From Lachnospiraceae bacterium (GTDB lineage Bacteria; Bacillota; Clostridia; Lachnospirales; Lachnospiraceae), in contig JAFSRP010000018.1 in the NCBI GenBank assembly GCA_017446045.1, positions 248,001-312,000 on the forward strand: a stretch of DNA of 64,000 bases. Direction: 5' to 3'. How positions within the stretch are numbered: position 1 is the first letter of the stretch; every line of letters begins with the position of its first letter. The translations under genes were made by a program, and so were the position numbers. The notes below the pieces were generated by a model. The model did no database searches. It had not been told where the DNA came from and was given only the letters and a program-made list of their open reading frames with translations. Positions 60,106 through 64,000 of this stretch are shown here, in pieces.

Positions 60106-61706
60106 ATGAGTACCTCCCCGACATTGACGCGTTCGATGCCGTCAATGATCACATGGCAGATCCCCTCCGGTTTTCGGAACGGGTCCTTGAAGCTGGCTTT
60201 GGAGCCTACGGTCTCTCTGTCGAAGATCACCAGGTCAGCCCTGGAGTCTGCGCGGATATGTCCGCGGTCCTTGAGTCCCAGAAAATCAGCAGGGAGCGAA
60301 GTGCATTTACGGATTGCTTCCTCCCAGCTTACCAGCTGTCTGTTCCGGACATATTCACCCAGCATATACACATGATTGCTGTAGCCCCTCGGATGCGCGG
60401 GAAGTCCGCTTCCCGTTCCGATTCCGTCGCATCCGATCGCTGTAAACGGGGAAGCGAAGATCCGTTCGACCAGTTCTTCCCCGCAAAACTCCAGTGTCAG
60501 AAGTGCATTGCCATGATTCTGTACCAGCAGATCCATGATCGTTTCCACTTCATTCATATCTCTTCGTACAGCAATATCCGCAATACTCAGACCCGCATAC
60601 TCATTCGTTTCTTCCGCATAGATCACTGTCAATTTCTCCGGACCGATCTTGCGGTAATAATTCTCCCAGGAAAGGTCCGTTTCGATGCTTTTACGGACAA
60701 GCGCCCGGAAATCCGGTTCTGAAAGTCTGTGAACGCATTCTGCTATGCCGTCCTTCAAAGAAAACGGCGGAAACAGCACAGCCAGTCCTGTGGAAGACAG
60801 ATTGGACTGATATTGGTCATTGATGACCCTAATGCCTTCATCCTGTGCGGTTTCAATCAGACGCAGTATCTCTTCTGCATTCTCACGCCCCTTTGGTCCG
60901 ATGGATTTGAGATGTGAGATCAGTACCTTGCAGCCGGACTGACGCCCAATATCGATCGCCTCCTTTACAGCCCCGACCACCAGATCGCTTTCGTTGCGCA
61001 TATGCGTCGTATACACACCATCATATTCCGTCAGTACTTTGCATAGGTCGATCAGTTCTTCCCTGTCCGAATATACTCCCGGCGGATAGATCAGACCGCT
61101 TGACAGACCGATAGCGCCGGCTTCCATCGCCTCCCTCAGGAGATTCTTCATCTGTTCCGCTTCTCCGGATGTGGGCTTCCGGTTCTCCATTTTCATGACC
61201 GCCAGACGGATCGTTCCGTGTCCCGCCAACTGCTCACGATGTATCACGGGAGAAAGTGCTTTGATATCATTTAGATACTTTTCTGTTGTTATCCAGGAAC
61301 GCCAGAGTTCATTGTCGATCCGGTAAGGTACTATCGGCTGGATATAGTCCAAAAGCATTTGAAACCGTTCCGGGTCTGCCGATACCGGTGCCGGAGACTG
61401 TCCGCAGTTACCGACAATCTGTGTCGTCACTCCCTGCAGCAGCGTGGCAGTTTCAAAACGATCGACAAACGGATAGAGATCATTATGATTATGCGTGTCA
61501 AAAAAACCCGGGCACAGGATCCAACCCGGCTTTCCCTCGATCACACGTTTTGTCCCGTCGCTCTCCGCTGCCGTGCACAGGCTGTCTTCGTCCGGACTGC
61601 GGAAAACATCTTTGATTCTTCCGTCGCGCACACCAACGCTCCCCTTAAACAGGGGAGCGCCGGTACCATCCGCAATATCTATATTTTTGATCAGAATATC
61701 GTACAT
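60102..61706 (-). CDS. N-acyl-D-amino-acid deacylase family amidohydrolase
   Basis: A 534-residue member of the D-aminoacylase branch of the amidohydrolase superfamily. Metal-site motif PGFFDTHNHNDL near residue 63, GNCGQSPAPV, the GLIYPPGVYSD loop, THMRNESD, ISHLKSIGPKG, and a late CDGIGTG with HPRGYS follow the family order. It should release D-amino acids from N-acyl forms. It lies between metQ and metN, so imported substrates may be N-acyl-D-methionine or related compounds; that link is inferred. The stop overlaps the metN start. Confidence 0.9.
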   Translation of the reverse strand: MYDILIKNIDIADGTGAPLFKGSVGVRDGRIKDVFRSPDEDSLCTAAESDGTKRVIEGKPGWILCPGFFDTHNHNDLYPFVDRFETATLLQGVTTQIVGNCGQSPAPVSADPERFQMLLDYIQPIVPYRIDNELWRSWITTEKYLNDIKALSPVIHREQLAGHGTIRLAVMKMENRKPTSGEAEQMKNLLREAMEAGAIGLSSGLIYPPGVYSDREELIDLCKVLTEYDGVYTTHMRNESDLVVGAVKEAIDIGRQSGCKVLISHLKSIGPKGRENAEEILRLIETAQDEGIRVINDQYQSNLSSTGLAVLFPPFSLKDGIAECVHRLSEPDFRALVRKSIETDLSWENYYRKIGPEKLTVIYAEETNEYAGLSIADIAVRRDMNEVETIMDLLVQNHGNALLTLEFCGEELVERIFASPFTAIGCDGIGTGSGLPAHPRGYSNHVYMLGEYVRNRQLVSWEEAIRKCTSLPADFLGLKDRGHIRADSRADLVIFDRETVGSKASFKDPFRKPEGICHVIIDGIERVNVGEVLI

Positions 61707-61765
61707 TTGCTTCTTCCTTATGATTGTAGGATCTGAAGGAACATGTCCCTTCCAAAACCGCCTTC

Positions 61766-62725
61766 TTATCTGTACTGTGCGATCAGGTCTCTGTCCCAGC
61801 CGACCGGGACGTGATATCCGCCGAACAGTTCATTGTACAGATCAATGGTTCCCTCTGTCTGATACGCTTCAACGATTTTTTCGAAGACGTCCAGCTTCGC
61901 GGGATCCTTCGTATCTTCCGTCCGTACTACGATCAGGCCCCAGTAGTTTTCATCTGAAAGGGATACATCCTTGAAGATCGCGTCATCCGTCTTCATGCCG
62001 AAATCCACTACATAGTTGCCGTTGATCACTGCTGCATCGATATCCTGCAATGCTGCAGGGATCACGCTGCCCTGGAGCTCTTCGATCGTAATATCGACCA
62101 GATATTCCTCGATATCATCCACGGTCGGACTTAAGGGGATATCATCCTTAAGCTTGATCAATCCAGCCGCCTCAAGGACTTTCAGCGCACGTCCGCCGTT
62201 CGTCACGTCGTTGGGGATCGCAACGACAGCTCCATCTTTGATCTCGTCCGGGGATTTCACCTTGAGGGAATACAAGTTGAGCGGGATGATATAGCTATGT
62301 CCGACCGGGCTCAGTTCATAGCCGTGCGCGGCAACCTCATCGTTAAAGAAAGCCTGATGCTGAAACTGGTTGATGTCTATCTCCCCGCTTGCCAACGCGT
62401 TATTGGGAAGGGAATAATCCGAGAATTCCACGATCTCAAGATCAATACCCTCATCTGCCAGAATATCGATTGCATTCGCCCATACATCTTCTGTCATGCT
62501 TCCGCAGACACCTAAAGTGACCTTGATTGGCTCTTCAGATCCGCCATTATCCTCTGCTTCGGTTTTTTCTTCCTCTGTTTCCTCTGCAGCTGTTGTGGTT
62601 GCTGCAGGCTTTTCAGTTTCCGTTGTTGTTGTGGTTTCCGGTGCCGCAGACTGTGATCCGCCGCAGGCAGTCAATGCAGCTATGATGATAATTCCCAATG
62701 TTGCTGTGATGATCGTCTTTTTCAT
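61766..62725 (-). CDS. metQ: Methionine-type ABC transporter binding lipoprotein
   Basis: A 319-residue NlpA/MetQ-family lipoprotein. Signal peptide with lipobox LTAC (Cys at residue 21) is followed by a long Thr/Glu linker (about 25-65), then the binding domain with LGVCGSMTEDVW, GEIDINQFQHQAFF and the AIPNDVTNGGRAL ligand-site motif and a late INGNYVVDFG. Its order metQ-deacylase-metN-metI is unlike the common metNIQ. GGAGG precedes the start. Confidence 0.93.
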   Translation of the reverse strand: MKKTIITATLGIIIIAALTACGGSQSAAPETTTTTETEKPAATTTAAEETEEEKTEAEDNGGSEEPIKVTLGVCGSMTEDVWANAIDILADEGIDLEIVEFSDYSLPNNALASGEIDINQFQHQAFFNDEVAAHGYELSPVGHSYIIPLNLYSLKVKSPDEIKDGAVVAIPNDVTNGGRALKVLEAAGLIKLKDDIPLSPTVDDIEEYLVDITIEELQGSVIPAALQDIDAAVINGNYVVDFGMKTDDAIFKDVSLSDENYWGLIVVRTEDTKDPAKLDVFEKIVEAYQTEGTIDLYNELFGGYHVPVGWDRDLIAQYR

Positions 62726-62811
62726 TATGCTTTTCCTCCGTTATCCTTATTCATCCGGTGCTGATGATTACAGCTTCCGTGTCCCTGTGACTTGTCTTGC
62801 CGGTGTCCTTG

Positions 62812-62850
62812 TGTAAAAAGAAAACCCGCAGGACATTTTCTGCCCTGCGG
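62812..62850 (-). terminator. Second leader terminator (T2), 87 bases before metQ
   Basis: CCGCAGG (62850-62844) pairs with CCTGCGG (62832-62826), followed by GTTTTCTTTTT on the minus strand. It stands between the leader and the metQ ribosome-binding site, a place that makes sense only if transcription is meant to stop there conditionally. Confidence 0.75.
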
Positions 62851-62877
62851 ATATTTATCATCCTGTGAATGTCAGAT

Positions 62878-62945
62878 CTGACCGGCTCTCACTCTTTCCG
62901 GTACACGCATTCCGGCTTCGCATCCCTTTTGGTTCTGCCGGTCAG
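62878..62945 (-). other. Structured leader element closed by a nine-base stem
   Basis: CTGACCGGC (minus strand, 62945-62937) pairs perfectly with GCCGGTCAG (62886-62878), enclosing 50 bases that include a CCGG-N10-CCGG inner repeat. It lies between the two leader terminators. I do not recognise a SAM, T-box or other known riboswitch core in it. It may be the antiterminator side of T2 or an independent sensor. Confidence 0.45.
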
Positions 62946-62973
62946 TCATTATGTCCAGATCATACATGCACAT

Positions 62974-63003
62974 AAAAACAGGGCGTTCGTTCGATCGCCC
63001 TGT
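62974..63003 (-). terminator. First leader terminator (T1) after the Met-rich leader peptide
   Basis: ACAGGGCG (63003-62996) pairs with CGCCCTGT (62985-62978) across ten bases, followed by TTTTTA on the minus strand. It starts 50 bases after the leader-peptide stop codon, the usual spacing of a peptide-controlled attenuator. Confidence 0.8.
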
Positions 63004-63052
63004 CTGATGATCCATAAATATTGAAATGAAAGGTCAGGTGCGAAGAACGAAG

Positions 63053-63121
63053 TTAATCCATACGGCACATCATGCCGCACATGTACATGCACATGACCAT
63101 CATCGTATGATCTCTCTTCAT
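63053..63121 (-). CDS. Met-rich 22-residue leader peptide
   Basis: A 22-codon ORF with AAAGGAG nine bases before its ATG. It starts MKRDHTMMVMCMYMCGMM; nine of 22 residues are Met and three are Cys, with nearly every second codon ATG between codons 7 and 18. It lies about 70 bases past a strong promoter, ends before terminator T1 and is upstream of a methionine-transporter operon. This is the layout of an amino-acid leader peptide whose translation senses charged tRNA-Met. A hairpin CGGCA/TGCCG lies across its last codons. An alternative reading is a small metal-binding peptide. Confidence 0.72.
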   Translation of the reverse strand: MKRDHTMMVMCMYMCGMMCRMD

Positions 63122-63198
63122 CGCGATTTTCTCCTTTCTCTGCTGACCCGTATGGTTTACCCATCTGGTCACTCGGTTGTTTGAACTAATTGTTTGCG

Positions 63199-63227
63199 AT
63201 AATAACACCAATTGCCACCCTTGTCAA
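63199..63227 (-). promoter_or_regulatory. Promoter of the met-type operon leader
   Basis: Minus strand TTGACA (63227-63222), 17-base spacer, TATTAT (63204-63199). Transcription should start near 63192, giving a leader of about 470 bases before metQ. From 63228 to 63316 the sequence is AT-rich with nothing else recognised. Confidence 0.85.
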
Positions 63228-63316
63228 CAGATATTCCCATCTTTTTTCAATAATTTTTATAATTGATTATCTGTTTTACTTATATTCACGTTTCTCTCTT
63301 TCCTTTTCCTCCAACG

Positions 63317-63351
63317 AAAACAGCGCATACCCAAAGGATATGCGCTGTTTT
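63317..63351 (-). terminator. Terminator after the polyferredoxin gene
   Basis: AAAACAGCGCATA (63351-63339) pairs with TATGCGCTGTTTT (63329-63317), a 13-base stem with a nine-base loop, T-flanked on both strands. Confidence 0.85.
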
Positions 63352-63398
63352 GTTCAAGTGATGGTTGAAGGGACTTCGACCGGTCCGTATGGAGGAGT

Positions 63399-64000
63399 TT
63401 ATTCCTCGATCGGGCCCATGGAAAGTGCCTGCTTCGGGCAGCCCTTGATGCAGGCGCCGCATTTGATGCAGGTCTCACGGTCGATCTTCCAGGTCTTGGA
63501 TGCACGGTCGACTTCGATCGCACCGACCGGGCACTTCTTCGCGCAGAGCGTGCAGTAGACGCACTTCTCGGCATCGAAAACAACACCTTCGGGCTTCGGC
63601 TCGGCGAAGGAAAGGACCTTCTTCGGGCACTTGCCGATACAGATGCCGCACTTCACGCACTTCTCGTGATCCACCTGCCAGGTCTTGGTGGTGCGGTCCA
63701 CGGTAATGGCGTTCTGCGGGCAGTTCCTTGCGCAGAGACCACAGTAGATACAGTTGTCGATGTCGCAGGTAAGGTCGCCGATGATCTTCTTCTTGAAGGT
63801 AACGCCCTTGACCAGCAGATCCTCGTGCTTGGTTCCTACCATATGGTAGTCCTTGGTCATCTGGATCGCGCCTTCTTCACAGAAGTCGACACAGGTCGCG
63901 CAGAAGGTACAGGAGGTAAGGTCAAAGGTACGCCAGATATTTTCGCCGCCTTCGACTTCCTCGCGCTCCAGCTCGATCGCAGCCGGAGAACATACCTTGA
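63399..64000 (-). CDS. Polyferredoxin, multiple [4Fe-4S] clusters (partial, runs off the right edge)
   Basis: The frame is open from the window edge to the stop at 63399, at least 200 residues; the ATG at 63860 is internal. Five complete CX2CX2CX3C motifs are seen in order: CTFCATCVDFC, CIYCGLCARNC, CVKCGICIGKC, CVYCTLCAKKC and CIKCGACIKGC. The end of a sixth (VCSPAAIE) is at the edge. Motifs 3-6 alternate with short TVDRTTKTWQVD-like strands, so the domain arose by duplication. Such proteins wire electrons between hydrogenases, formate dehydrogenases or other redox enzymes; the partner lies outside the window. Confidence 0.88.
   Translation of the reverse strand, partial: KVCSPAAIELEREEVEGGENIWRTFDLTSCTFCATCVDFCEEGAIQMTKDYHMVGTKHEDLLVKGVTFKKKIIGDLTCDIDNCIYCGLCARNCPQNAITVDRTTKTWQVDHEKCVKCGICIGKCPKKVLSFAEPKPEGVVFDAEKCVYCTLCAKKCPVGAIEVDRASKTWKIDRETCIKCGACIKGCPKQALSMGPIEE

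Noticed and set aside
62872..62949. A 25-codon ORF inside the metQ leader
   Set aside because: No ribosome-binding site, and it coincides with the long-stem structure; Met content is ordinary.
62726..63200. SAM riboswitch or Met T-box ahead of metQ
   Set aside because: No SAM-I core motifs and no TGG-N-ACCGCG-type T-box sequence are found on the minus strand.
1..64000. Mobile elements, prophage genes, tRNA or rRNA genes
   Set aside because: No transposase, integrase, phage structural gene, terminal repeats or RNA gene sequence was recognised on reading both strands.

Overview
The window reads as one chromosomal segment of an anaerobic Clostridia genome, most likely Lachnospiraceae-like. The reasons are the gene families (SepF, RbgA, RecU, YqeK, YhbY, TrmK, DUF2974 lipase-like protein, SufC/short-SufB pair, PurO-type IMP cyclohydrolase beside a lone AICAR transformylase, CmpB-type membrane protein), strong GGAGG ribosome-binding sites, TTGACA/TATAAT promoters and moderate-to-high GC. 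The assignment is inference from gene content. Almost every gene is on the minus strand; the only intact plus-strand gene is degV. I see no tRNA, rRNA, insertion sequence, prophage or CRISPR array.

Right-to-left in the direction of transcription: a polyferredoxin runs off the right edge (63399-64000). A methionine-type ABC operon (metQ, an N-acyl-D-amino-acid deacylase, metN, metI; 62725-58308) lies behind a 470-base leader that carries a methionine-rich 22-codon leader peptide and two terminator hairpins. A MacAB-like efflux operon (58105-53654) follows, then a thiol-redox group (glutathione peroxidase, thioredoxin reductase, thioredoxin; 53487-51538), a response-regulator remnant, degV, a CmpB-like membrane protein and a secreted cell-wall-binding-repeat protein. 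Next come a 28-codon membrane peptide, a glycine riboswitch and a UPF0126 channel/transporter gene. Then there is a two-gene unit of a lipoprotein with five VYGPPEWF-type repeats and a radical SAM/SPASM enzyme. This last pair is my best candidate for an undescribed system, a repeat-bearing substrate with its own maturase.

From 44944 to 22507 there is a continuous pyrimidine-then-purine run: pyrC, carB, pyrK, pyrD, pyrF, pyrE, pyrB, pyrI, purE, purF, purM, purN, purO, AICAR transformylase, purD, purL, a TSCPD protein and guaB. It makes all of UMP except the glutamine subunit of carbamoyl-phosphate synthase (no carA), and most of IMP to XMP (no purC, purB or purK here). PurF lacks the usual N-terminal cysteine nucleophile, and IMP formation is split between two proteins.

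From 22393 to 4 lie a DUF2974 lipase-like gene, then a long housekeeping run (sufC/sufB-type Fe-S assembly pair, dgt, dnaG, trmK, nif3, uridine-kinase-like, lepB, rbgA, rnhB, yraN, recU, leuS) in which rpoD is missing from its usual place after dnaG. A glycogen synthase with a histone-H1-like Lys/Ala-rich N-terminal tail of about 240 residues follows. Last is the ribosome-assembly run rplU, rpmA, obgE, yhbY, yqeK, rsfS, nadD, and then sepF.
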